A DNA stretch of 53,502 nucleotides from Burkholderiaceae bacterium (GTDB lineage: Bacteria; Pseudomonadota; Gammaproteobacteria; Burkholderiales; Burkholderiaceae), in NCBI GenBank assembly GCA_947448695.1, contig CANFOL010000013.1, positions 1-53,502 of the forward strand, read 5' to 3'. Position numbers and translations under genes: made by a program. The notes beneath the pieces were generated by a model. That model was not told the DNA's origin and did no database searches. It saw only the letters and a list, made by a program, of their open reading frames with translations. Of this stretch, positions 1 to 9,070 are shown one piece after another (within the stretch, counting starts at the first letter, position 1; each line of letters opens with the position of its first letter).

Positions 1-1734
<1,734 letters not shown>

Positions 1735-1750
1735 AAAAACTCCTTAGGGT

Positions 1751-2335
1751 TTAAGGTGTAACGCGCGTTCCACCAGGGGGTATTCCAGCACCACCAGTGG
1801 GATTAGGAAAGGCAGGTACAGGATTGGCTGGGGGTGCGCCATCAAGAGCACGTAAGTTCACTTTATTATCTACTTTGCGACGGTTTTTTCTTAAATCATC
1901 GACTTCGTCAATAAATCCCTGTTCAGTCAGCAATGCATCTGCATCAATTTTGGCAAGTTGAACACCATTAAAAGTTAAAGTGACCTTGCGTATCTCAGTT
2001 TCTTGTGTCTGGCCACTCAGGTAAGAGAATACGTAATCCCAACGATTGGGATGAAACATATCTAGGACTAAAGGAGTTCCTAAAATTTGCTTCACCTGTT
2101 CTTTACTCATTCCAGGTCGGATTGACTCCAGTTGCTCTTTTGAAACAAAATTGCCTTGGACAATATCTGGGCGATAGGGATTAAATAATTTACTAATAAT
2201 AGGACGATCAACTTTATCAGTGATCGGCTTATGATCCAAACTCGTACAAGCTGAAAGTAAAGTAAGTACGCACAGACATAGCCCAAGCAAACCTTGAAAA
2301 TGTATACCTAAAGTGGATGGTGAACGTTTTTGCAT
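1751..2335 (-). CDS. bamE: Outer membrane protein assembly factor BamE (SmpA/OmlA)
   Basis: Lipoprotein subunit of the BAM complex that inserts beta-barrel proteins into the outer membrane. A hydrophobic signal segment ends in LLSAC, a lipobox with Cys30 as the acylated residue. The SmpA/OmlA domain follows at about residues 55-130 (RPGMSKEQVKQILGTP, then WDYVFSY). The C-terminal 60 residues are charged and then proline/glycine-rich, making this 194-aa protein much longer than the 113-aa E. coli form; such tails are common in betaproteobacteria. It is divergent from fur, matching the common bamE/fur arrangement. No clear Shine-Dalgarno is seen before the ATG. Confidence 0.93.
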   Translation of the reverse strand: MQKRSPSTLGIHFQGLLGLCLCVLTLLSACTSLDHKPITDKVDRPIISKLFNPYRPDIVQGNFVSKEQLESIRPGMSKEQVKQILGTPLVLDMFHPNRWDYVFSYLSGQTQETEIRKVTLTFNGVQLAKIDADALLTEQGFIDEVDDLRKNRRKVDNKVNLRALDGAPPANPVPAFPNPTGGAGIPPGGTRVTP

Positions 2336-2443
2336 ATGAAATCGTATTATGATGTTATTGATTTTAACGCTTAACTGCGCTACTACCTATTTATTTGTAA
2401 ATACACCTATTTTTAATGTTTTATATCAATTAAATTCCTACTA

Positions 2444-2890
2444 ATGAATAAATCCTCTTCCAATGATTTACGTGATATTGGACTCAAAGTAACTGGTCCT
2501 CGAATCAAAATTTTAGAGTTTTTTCATCAAAATCCCGGCGCTCACTACAGTGCTGATGATCTCTACATGGCACTATCAAAAGAAGGTTTAGATATCGGCC
2601 TAGCGACCGTCTATCGTGTATTGACGCAATTTGAGCAAGCGGGAATCTTACTCAGAAATCATTTTGAATCTGGCAGGGCTGAAGGTAAAGCAATTTTTGA
2701 ACTGAATGAGGGTGTTCATCACGATCATTTGGTTTGCCTAGATTGTGGGCATGTGGAAGAATTTGTAGACCCCGCTATCGAAACCCGTCAACGAGAAATC
2801 GCTGAAAAATTAGGCTTTAAACTTCAGGAACACGCCTTAGCCATGTATGGCAGTTGCCTCAAGAAAAACTGCAAAAATAGAGTGAAATAA
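2444..2890 (+). CDS. fur: Ferric uptake regulator Fur
   Basis: Iron-responsive repressor. The N-terminal winged helix covers residues 1-85 (LKVTGPRIKILEFF, LATVYRVLTQFEQAGIL). The metal/dimerisation domain has HHDH (92-95), CLDC (Cys98/Cys101) and the C-terminal CLKKNC pair (Cys138/Cys143). Length 148 aa is standard. A diverged second copy of its last ~28 codons lies about 440 bp downstream (see 3236-3324), so its 3' end has been involved in a rearrangement. The ORF itself is intact. Confidence 0.98.
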   Translation: MNKSSSNDLRDIGLKVTGPRIKILEFFHQNPGAHYSADDLYMALSKEGLDIGLATVYRVLTQFEQAGILLRNHFESGRAEGKAIFELNEGVHHDHLVCLDCGHVEEFVDPAIETRQREIAEKLGFKLQEHALAMYGSCLKKNCKNRVK

Positions 2891-2954
2891 TTATTAGAAG
2901 ATTTAGTTAAATATTATTAACAATCATAAATGCTTCTTAACAGTACAAGAATCA

Positions 2955-3152
2955 TTATGAAATCAATGTAGCCAATTTAGCCAATACCTCATCAGTTACA
3001 TCCGCCTGAACACTCTCTAACTTCTTTGCTTTGCGCGCAGCCAAGTCTAATATTCCAGGCTAATCACATCGGACGACACCTACTGTTTTTGCACCATCTA
3101 AATCGACTGTAAAATCAGGGGATTCATCCTAACAACCTGATGTTCCTGTCCA
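2955..3152 (-). pseudogene. Relic of a MazF/PemK-type toxin (C-terminal part)
   Basis: Reading the minus strand in one frame gives DFTVDLDGAKTVGVVRCD-stop-PGILDLAARKAK, continuing KLESVQADVTDEVLAKLATL before a normal stop. This resembles the C-terminal half of MazF/PemK-family RNases, where the usual text is VRCDQPR.LDL..R...K followed by DEVLARLA. The first stop (plus 3060-3062) is a TAG where the family has CAG (Gln), so it looks like a single C-to-T change. A second stop sits at 3129-3131 in less recognisable sequence. No N-terminal half and no antitoxin were found. The family call rests on pattern memory only. Confidence 0.6.
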
Positions 3153-3235
3153 ATATTTTCTGGTTAGATTTTGTAACATAATGTCGGTGAATAAATTTAA
3201 ATATCGACAATTTGTATTTTTCTTGCTCGAAAGAT

Positions 3236-3324
3236 AAATCACTGAAAAACTAGGCTTTAAACTTCAAGAACAAACCTTAGCCATGTATAGCCGTTGCCTA
3301 AAGAAAATTTGTAAATTGATTTAA
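3236..3324 (+). pseudogene. Duplicated, diverged 3' end of fur
   Basis: This segment aligns without gaps to 2796-2875 of fur at an offset of exactly 440 bp, with 69 of 80 bases identical in my hand count. In the fur frame it reads ITEKLGFKLQEQTLAMYSRC, then LKKICKLI and a stop. It therefore keeps the LAMY..CLKK.C metal-binding tail, although a TAA stop precedes the first preserved codon. Several changes are synonymous, as expected for a fragment of another strain's fur allele rather than a recent local duplication. It ends 2 bp before the higA stop codon. Confidence 0.8.
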
Positions 3325-3326
3325 CA

Positions 3327-3662
3327 TTAAATCACAGCTATTAAGGGCTTCATTGGAATTGGTGCAATTGCAGGATTACTAATAAATCTTTGCTCAACTT
3401 CCCATAAATCTACAGCCTCTTGCATATGCAACCAACTCTCGGGAGTGCCGCCAATTACCTTTGAGATTCTTACTGCCATCTCAGCACTAATACCTCTTTT
3501 TTCATGAAGTATTTCAGAAACGGTTAAACGACTTACTCCTAAATAATTTGCTAAAGCTGCCTGGGTAATATTGATCTCGGGCAAAATATCTTCGCGCAAA
3601 ATAGCCCCTGGGTGAGTCGGCCTACGATTTGGATTTCTCAAACTTCTCATTATTTTCTTCAT
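3327..3662 (-). CDS. higA: HigA-family antitoxin (XRE helix-turn-helix)
   Basis: Antitoxin and autorepressor of a higBA type II module. THPGAILREDILPEI is the HigA/VapI entry motif, followed by an XRE HTH at about residues 30-75 (ITQAALANYLGVSRLTVSEI, then AEMAVRISKVIGGTPESWL). Length 111 aa is normal. The ATG at 3662 is preferred over Met5 (3650): a GGAGG lies 10 nt upstream, and the ancestral higB stop would form TAATG with this start (see higB). It is expected to bind the palindrome at 3957-3979. Confidence 0.93.
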   Translation of the reverse strand: MKKIMRSLRNPNRRPTHPGAILREDILPEINITQAALANYLGVSRLTVSEILHEKRGISAEMAVRISKVIGGTPESWLHMQEAVDLWEVEQRFISNPAIAPIPMKPLIAVI

Positions 3663-3939
3663 TAGTGATAATCCTCCAAATCACTTCAATTACACCTTCG
3701 ATATTAAACTTAAAAGTAATTCGCCAATTTCCTGAAATAGAAACGGCATAAACACCCTTTCGTTTACCTTTTAATTCATGAAATTTAAATCCCGGTAAAT
3801 CCATATCCTCTGGAACAACTGCAGCATCTAATCTATCTAATATTCGCTCTATTCTGGAAGAATACTGTGCAGGTATTGCCTTATAACTACCTCTTGAAAA
3901 AAAACTCTCTAGCCCTTTGTGGTGAAAAGACACAATCAT
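3622..3939 (-). CDS. higB: HigB/RelE-family toxin with apparent C-terminal frameshift
   Basis: Ribosome-dependent mRNA interferase family. Residues 1-86 match HigB closely (FHHKGLESFFSRGS, PGFKFHELKGKRKGVYAVSI, SGNWRITFKF). The usual family ending is (V)DYEDYH followed by a stop. Here codon 86 (Val) is followed by IWRIITN and 12 more residues, giving 105 aa. Adding one base at plus 3680-3684 (GTGAT read as GTGGAT) gives V-DLEDYH-stop, a 92-aa protein, with the stop overlapping the higA ATG as TAATG. The present frame looks like a one-base deletion that removes the conserved Asp-Tyr-His tail, and it overlaps higA by 41 nt. Activity is doubtful unless the error is in the sequence. Confidence 0.9.
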   Translation of the reverse strand: MIVSFHHKGLESFFSRGSYKAIPAQYSSRIERILDRLDAAVVPEDMDLPGFKFHELKGKRKGVYAVSISGNWRITFKFNIEGVIEVIWRIITNEENNEKFEKSKS

Positions 3940-3956
3940 ACTAACCCTTTTTAATT

Positions 3957-3984
3957 ATTGTAATGTATAACATTACAATGTCAA
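3957..3984 (-). promoter_or_regulatory. higBA promoter with overlapping HigA-type operator
   Basis: On the minus strand a perfect -35 TTGACA (3984-3979), a 16-bp spacer and a -10 TACAAT (3962-3957) precede higB by 17 bp. A perfect inverted repeat, arms ATTGTAATG and CATTACAAT around TATAA (3957-3979), covers the spacer and the -10, where a bound repressor would block RNA polymerase. TGTAATG..CATTACA resembles known HigA operators. AAAGGG upstream of the higB ATG serves as ribosome-binding site. Confidence 0.8.
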
Positions 3985-4118
3985 GACATATATTACATAA
4001 ATATATTTTATATTTGAGCAATTAGGCTCCTAGAAATTTTAGTCCTTTGAAAAGTCCCACTCTCTTTAGGACTTCGTTGAGATGATGACTAATTTTGCTT
4101 TTGTAGCATCTTATCTTT

Positions 4119-4325
4119 TTAATTTTTAAGCATGCTAGGGAAAGCAATTATTCTCTCTTCAGGGTCTTCAAATGAAATGGTATCTAACTTTTTGAATGGC
4201 TCACCTCGATCTGCCTTTTGAGCAGCTTGTCGTGCGCGATCAAAAAAGTCTTCAACCTTTTCAGAATGAATAATTACATTGATCAATTTTTTTACTTTTA
4301 AATTGAAAGATTTTTTATTTAGCAT
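4119..4325 (-). CDS. N-terminal fragment of an antitoxin-like regulator (tentative)
   Basis: 68 aa. The middle ([20 protein letters not shown], then [10 protein letters not shown]) resembles the N-terminal half of MarR-like HTH antitoxins that accompany small RNase toxins; that match is from memory and not certain. Those proteins continue into a DNA-binding helix-turn-helix, which is absent here. The +1 frame just downstream stays open and reads ISHHLNEVLKRVGLFK, which could be a decayed recognition-helix region. The assigned ATG overlaps the last codons of gapA by 11 nt (GATGCTAAATAA) and has no visible ribosome-binding site. No toxin partner is present. It is probably a non-functional remnant co-transcribed with gapA. 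Confidence 0.45.
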   Translation of the reverse strand: MLNKKSFNLKVKKLINVIIHSEKVEDFFDRARQAAQKADRGEPFKKLDTISFEDPEERIIAFPSMLKN

Positions 4326-5325
4326 CCATTAAGGCTTGTGTAGCATTCAGCATTTGAACGCTATAACCCCACTCGTTGTCATACCAAGACAACACTTTGA
4401 CTAATTTGCCATCTTTAGATACACGCGTTTGCGTACTATCAAAAATACTCGGCGTTGGATTGTGATTAAAGTCCACAGAAACAAGCGGCAATGTATTAAA
4501 TGCCAAGATACCTTTTAATTCACCTTCGCTAGCTGTCTTTAAAATTTGATTTACTTCTTCTACAGTCGTTGGTCGTGATGCAGTAAAAGTTAAATCAACA
4601 ACGGATACATTAATCGTCGGAACCCGCATCGCAAAACCATCAAATTTTCCAACTAGAGCAGGAAGTACAAGTCCAACGGCTTTAGCCGCACCAGTCTTTG
4701 TAGGAATTAAGCTCATTGTCGCAGAGCGAGCACGACGCATATCCTTGTGATACACATCAGTTAACACTTGATCATTAGTATATGCATGAATTGTTGTCAT
4801 CAATCCAGCATCAATACCAATCTTCTCAAGCAGTGGTTTGACCAATGGTGCTAAACAGTTCGTTGTACAACTCGCATTCGAGACAACTTGATCTGTAGCT
4901 TTGAGTACTTGATGATTGACGCCATACACAATCGTTGCATCAACATCTTCACCGCCTGGTGCAGAAATCAATACTTTCTTAGCCCCTTGCTGAATATGAA
5001 CCATGGCTTTTTCTTTGGTAGTAAAAGCACCTGAACATTCAAGCACAACATCCACCTGATGCTCCCCCCAAGGGGTTTCTAACGGGTTCCGTGTAGAGTA
5101 CATTTTGATGCGATCACCATTGATGATGAGGTAGTCACTATCGACACTCACCTCCGCATTAAACCTACCATGCGCTGAATCGTACTGAGTTAAATGGGCA
5201 TTAATCTCAATACCGCCTAAACCGTTAATGGCGACAACCTTGATGTCACGTTTTTCTTCGTAGATGGCGCGCAAAACCATGCGTCCAATTCGGCCATATC
5301 CATTAATTGCTACACGAATCGTCAT
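4315..5325 (-). CDS. gapA: Glyceraldehyde-3-phosphate dehydrogenase, type I
   Basis: Oxidises glyceraldehyde-3-phosphate to 1,3-bisphosphoglycerate in glycolysis. The NAD-binding NGYGRIGR lies at residues 8-15 and the active-site SNASCTTN has nucleophile Cys153. Substrate-binding and C-terminal [10 protein letters not shown] are present. Length 336 aa is normal. It lies 58 bp downstream of tkt on the same strand, so the two probably form one operon, as in many Burkholderiales. Confidence 0.98.
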   Translation of the reverse strand: MTIRVAINGYGRIGRMVLRAIYEEKRDIKVVAINGLGGIEINAHLTQYDSAHGRFNAEVSVDSDYLIINGDRIKMYSTRNPLETPWGEHQVDVVLECSGAFTTKEKAMVHIQQGAKKVLISAPGGEDVDATIVYGVNHQVLKATDQVVSNASCTTNCLAPLVKPLLEKIGIDAGLMTTIHAYTNDQVLTDVYHKDMRRARSATMSLIPTKTGAAKAVGLVLPALVGKFDGFAMRVPTINVSVVDLTFTASRPTTVEEVNQILKTASEGELKGILAFNTLPLVSVDFNHNPTPSIFDSTQTRVSKDGKLVKVLSWYDNEWGYSVQMLNATQALMDAK

Positions 5326-5383
5326 CTTCTTTTTTCCTTAATTCATTCACACTACAACAACATATTCTTTAAAGAACACTATT

Positions 5384-7390
5384 TTATTGCCCCAGCACAT
5401 TGAGGGCGGTTTTTTCAATATTTTCTGCGGTTAAACCAAAATGTTGATATAAAACTCCCGCTGGTGCAGACTCTCCAAAAGTATCGATACCATGCACCGC
5501 TGCACAACCGTATTTCCACCAGAAATCAGTCACGCCTGCTTCAATCGCAATGCGTGGCACTCCAGTTGGTAATACTTCTGATTTATAAGCTTGACTCTGC
5601 TGATCAAATGTTGTCGTCGATGGCATAGAAACTACATTGACCTTTTTACCTACTTGCTCTAGACGCTTTGCAACTTCCATTGCCAAACCAACTTCAGAAC
5701 CAGTAGCCATCAAAATAAGTTCTGGTTGTTTGACTGCATGAACCACATATGCACCTTTGGCAATGTTGTTGATTTGCTTTGCATCTTTTACTAGATAAGG
5801 ACAGTTTTGACGACTGAAGATCAAGCTAGTCGGGCCATGACGGCGCTCAATTGCATGCGCCCATGCAACCGCAGCTTCGGTTGTATCTGCTGGACGCCAT
5901 ACATCCATGTTCGGAATCAAACGTAAACTCGCAACATGCTCGACTGCTTGATGCGTTGGCCCATCTTCTCCAAGACCAATCGAGTCATGCGTAAATACAA
6001 AAATAGCACGAATCTTCATCAGTGCAGCCATCCGCAAAGCGTTACGGCTGTAGTCAGAAAACGTTAAGAAGGTCCCGCCAAATGGAATATACCCGCCATG
6101 CAAAGCGATGCCATTCATGATGGCACTCATCCCGAATTCGCGCACGCCATAATTAATGTGATTGCCCCACTGATTTTTGCGCAGGGCAATGCATGTGCTC
6201 CAATTGGTGAGGTTCGATCCGGTTAAATCGGCAGAACCGCCCATAAACTCTGGCATCGCCTTAGATAAACCTTCAATCGCATTCTGACTTGCTTTACGCG
6301 TAGCAATGGTTTCAGCTTTATCAACTGTCGACTGAATCAGGTCCTTCGCTACTTGCGTAAATTGGTCTGATAAATCACCAGCAGTCCGTCTTAAAAATTC
6401 TTTGGCTAGGTCTGGATGGGCTGCTTGGTACGCTTTAAAGTCAAGCGTCCACATTTGCTCCGTCGCAGCTCCCATTTCTTTTGCATCCCATAAGTCATAC
6501 ACTTCTTTAGGAATTACAAATGGTGCATGTTCCCAACCTAAAGCGGCCCTTGTTGCAGCAATTTCATTTGCACCTAAAGGCGCGCCATGCACTTTATCGG
6601 AGTCGGCTAAATTGGGAGAGCCTTGACCAATCTTTGTTTTACAAGCAATCAAAGTCGGTTTGCCATTGTTCATCGATTTTGCATAAGCAATCGCGTTAGA
6701 GACTTCTACAGCATCGTGCCCATTAATGCCTCGAATGACGTTCCATCCATAAGATTCAAAACGTTTCGGGGTGTCATCATTAAACCAAGACACGACACGA
6801 CCATCAATCGAAATCCCGTTGTCATCCCAAAGGGCGATGAGTTTATTGAGTCCAAGCGTACCAGCCAATGAACACGCTTCATGACTAATACCTTCCATTA
6901 AACAACCGTCTCCTAAAAACGCGTAGGTGTAATGATTCACAATACTGTGACCTGGGCGATTGAACTCTTCAGCGAGTAGTCGCTCTGCAAGCGCCATTCC
7001 AACCGCGTTCGTGATGCCCTGCCCTAAGGGGCCTGTGGTGGTCTCAACACCAGGTGTGACTTTATATTCTGGATGACCTGCCGTCTTACTATGTAATTGA
7101 CGGAAATTTTCGATTTCAGTCATCGGTAAATCATAGCCCGTCAAATGCAGTACAGAATACAACAACATGGACCCGTGTCCATTTGATAAAACAAATCGAT
7201 CGCGGTCAGGCCACAATGGGTTCTTAGGGTTGTGTTTGATATGGCGCCCCCAAAGCGCAACTGCAATATCTGCCATGCCCATAGGCATCCCAGGATGTCC
7301 AGAGTTGGCTTTTTGAACAGCGTCCATGGATAAAGCACGGATGGCACTTGCCATGATTTGATGATTTTCGGGAGTATGTTGGGCTGGCAT
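5384..7390 (-). CDS. tkt: Transketolase
   Basis: Thiamine-diphosphate enzyme moving two-carbon units in the pentose phosphate pathway. The N-terminal [19 protein letters not shown] is the transketolase signature. [15 protein letters not shown] and the ThDP/Mg motif GDGCLMEG follow in the PP domain. The central Pyr domain has [14 protein letters not shown] with the catalytic region and AADTTEA-type sequence, then the C-terminal domain. Length 668 aa is standard. It is divergent from rsmE and upstream of gapA. Confidence 0.98.
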   Translation of the reverse strand: MPAQHTPENHQIMASAIRALSMDAVQKANSGHPGMPMGMADIAVALWGRHIKHNPKNPLWPDRDRFVLSNGHGSMLLYSVLHLTGYDLPMTEIENFRQLHSKTAGHPEYKVTPGVETTTGPLGQGITNAVGMALAERLLAEEFNRPGHSIVNHYTYAFLGDGCLMEGISHEACSLAGTLGLNKLIALWDDNGISIDGRVVSWFNDDTPKRFESYGWNVIRGINGHDAVEVSNAIAYAKSMNNGKPTLIACKTKIGQGSPNLADSDKVHGAPLGANEIAATRAALGWEHAPFVIPKEVYDLWDAKEMGAATEQMWTLDFKAYQAAHPDLAKEFLRRTAGDLSDQFTQVAKDLIQSTVDKAETIATRKASQNAIEGLSKAMPEFMGGSADLTGSNLTNWSTCIALRKNQWGNHINYGVREFGMSAIMNGIALHGGYIPFGGTFLTFSDYSRNALRMAALMKIRAIFVFTHDSIGLGEDGPTHQAVEHVASLRLIPNMDVWRPADTTEAAVAWAHAIERRHGPTSLIFSRQNCPYLVKDAKQINNIAKGAYVVHAVKQPELILMATGSEVGLAMEVAKRLEQVGKKVNVVSMPSTTTFDQQSQAYKSEVLPTGVPRIAIEAGVTDFWWKYGCAAVHGIDTFGESAPAGVLYQHFGLTAENIEKTALNVLGQ

Positions 7391-7448
7391 TTTAGGTAAA
7401 GATAAGAAATTGAAGACGAAAAAGAATATTTATTTTAACATTCGAGGT

Positions 7449-8186
7449 ATGTCACATTTTTATCTACCTGGAAATTGGTCTGAAAATCCCATTATTGCCC
7501 CAAATGAACTTCGGCACCATCTCCGTGTCAGAAGAATGAGGGGGGATCAAGAATTCCAAGTATTCAATGGCAAGGGAAAAATCGCTCAAGCGCGAATCAT
7601 TCAAGAACCAACTGAGAAACACACGCTTTTATCTTTATCGCATATTCAAGAAGACACTTCTTTAGAGTCTCCTTACCCCGTTGTCTTGCTTCAAGGACTT
7701 GCGGCTAATGAAAAAATGGATTGGATTATCGAAAAAGCAGTCGAATTAGGCGTGCATCAGATCATACCCTTACAGATGGAGCGCAGTATTGTGCGCTTAG
7801 ATGATAAAAAGGCTGAAAAAAAATTAGCCCATTGGCAACAAATCGTAATATCAAGTGCTGAGCAGTGTGGTCGTAGTGTTTTACCAAGTATCGAGGCTGC
7901 TCAATCTTTACAGCACTACTTACAAAAGATGAGCCCCTTAGATAATCAACTTGCTTTGTATTTATCACCTACCGCTGATTTAAAGCTAGTGAGTGTATTA
8001 AAAAGAGCTCCAGGTCAAAGCTTGATGTTCATGATTGGGCCTGAGGGTGGTTTTAGCACTGAAGAAAACCTTGCGATTGCCGCAAAAGGCTTTATTGGGG
8101 TCAATCTTGGGAAACGGGTTCTTAGAACTGAAACAGCTGGCATCGTTGCGATGTCAGCTGTGCATAGTGTGTGGGGACAGTTTTAA
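7449..8186 (+). CDS. rsmE: 16S rRNA (uracil1498-N3)-methyltransferase
   Basis: SPOUT-family methyltransferase that methylates U1498 of 16S rRNA. An N-terminal PUA-like domain (LRHHLRVRRMRGDQEFQVFN) is followed by EKAVELGVHQIIPLQMERSI and the knot motifs MIGPEGGFSTEE and NLGKRVLRTETA, where AdoMet binds. The frame is open from a TTG at 7410, but the ATG at 7449 (MSHFYLPGNW) matches the usual family N-terminus, giving 245 aa. It is divergent from tkt and ends 1 bp before the stop of the converging barstar-like gene. Confidence 0.95.
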   Translation: MSHFYLPGNWSENPIIAPNELRHHLRVRRMRGDQEFQVFNGKGKIAQARIIQEPTEKHTLLSLSHIQEDTSLESPYPVVLLQGLAANEKMDWIIEKAVELGVHQIIPLQMERSIVRLDDKKAEKKLAHWQQIVISSAEQCGRSVLPSIEAAQSLQHYLQKMSPLDNQLALYLSPTADLKLVSVLKRAPGQSLMFMIGPEGGFSTEENLAIAAKGFIGVNLGKRVLRTETAGIVAMSAVHSVWGQF

Positions 8187-8187
8187 A

Positions 8188-8844
8188 TTAGTTGGCGAAA
8201 GAATAAAATACACGATAAGGAACGCGACGTTCTGCCCAATATTCAACAGCATCTCTAAAAACATCTAACAATGTTTCACGAGCATCTTTATCAAACTTCA
8301 GTGTACTCGGTAAGCCTTCAAGCACCACAACAAAACCAGGTTGTGGACCAGATTTATCAATTAAGGTTGTCAGCGCGTCTAGCAATGGATCATAGTTTTT
8401 TGCCTGTTGCTTCGTAAAGTGATACGCCTTCGCAATAGAATCTAAAACTTCACTTTTTGTGTAAGCGTGTGATGCATTAGCGTATACAAAGTGCTGTCCA
8501 AGTTCACTCGCTGCTTCCATTAATTCTTCGGTTCTGAATGCACGAATGGATTGCACAATATTTGTTCTCACACTGCGCAGCATCGCCGCAGGTCCACCGT
8601 CACGAACTGCTAATGCCGCTCTCCAAGATGGTGCAGGTTTTTTTGGTGGAATTGCACTTAAATCGCGCAAAACATTTCCAGTTGGATATAAATGATTACT
8701 GTAATAATATGTTGACGGCGTACTTGGCATATTCATACCTACATAATGACCTGAAAGGTCTGGGGTTGAACTATGGCTGTGATCAACAATCTGATCTTCT
8801 TCCCAGCCAGCGATTGAAGCATTTTCTGGAATATTTGTACTCAT
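8188..8844 (-). CDS. Barstar-like family protein
   Basis: 218 aa. The C-terminal half (about residues 105-215) has the barstar fold pattern: FVYANASHAYTKSEVLDSIA (strand and helix), YDPLLDALTTLID, GFVVVLEGLPS, and a final helix DVFRDAVEYWAERRVPYRVF. The N-terminal 100 residues are polar and unlike barstar; they include RDGGPAAMLRSVRTNIVQSI. Proteins of this layout occur widely in Burkholderiales without a characterised role. No barnase-type RNase gene is nearby, so whether it inhibits a nuclease is unknown. A promoter sits so close to the ATG that the mRNA looks leaderless (see 8854-8882). Confidence 0.8.
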   Translation of the reverse strand: MSTNIPENASIAGWEEDQIVDHSHSSTPDLSGHYVGMNMPSTPSTYYYSNHLYPTGNVLRDLSAIPPKKPAPSWRAALAVRDGGPAAMLRSVRTNIVQSIRAFRTEELMEAASELGQHFVYANASHAYTKSEVLDSIAKAYHFTKQQAKNYDPLLDALTTLIDKSGPQPGFVVVLEGLPSTLKFDKDARETLLDVFRDAVEYWAERRVPYRVFYSFAN

Positions 8845-8853
8845 AATGATTAA

Positions 8854-8882
8854 AGATTACACTTTTCTTGTAATTTTGACAA
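8854..8882 (-). promoter_or_regulatory. Probable promoter of the barstar-like gene, leaderless geometry
   Basis: On the minus strand, TTGTCA (8882-8877) and TAATCT (8859-8854) are spaced by exactly 17 bp. The -10 ends only 9 nt before the ATG at 8844, so transcription would start 2-4 nt ahead of the start codon. No Shine-Dalgarno is present. The -10 keeps the three most conserved positions (T1, A2, T6) only. Confidence 0.5.
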
Positions 8883-9070
8883 GTAGTCACAGCGAAAATA
8901 TTTTATAAGTTATTGATTTTAATGCTTATAAATTTTTGTTAGTTAACACCAACTACCAAATCAATTTCCACTGAGAATTCAAGAATGTTTTAAATTCAAA
9001 CACTTAGTAAACAGATGCTTACTATTTAAGTGAACGGTTGATCACTAATTCGCAGAAAATGGGTCTTCTA

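Noticed and set aside
2336..2443. Fur box in the bamE-fur intergenic region
   Set aside because: A/T-rich sequence with partial GAT/ATT similarity only; no convincing 19-bp Fur palindrome.
5365..5376. Perfect palindrome TTCTTTAAAGAA between tkt and gapA
   Set aside because: No loop or T-tract for a terminator and no known operator match; short A/T palindromes are common at this base composition.
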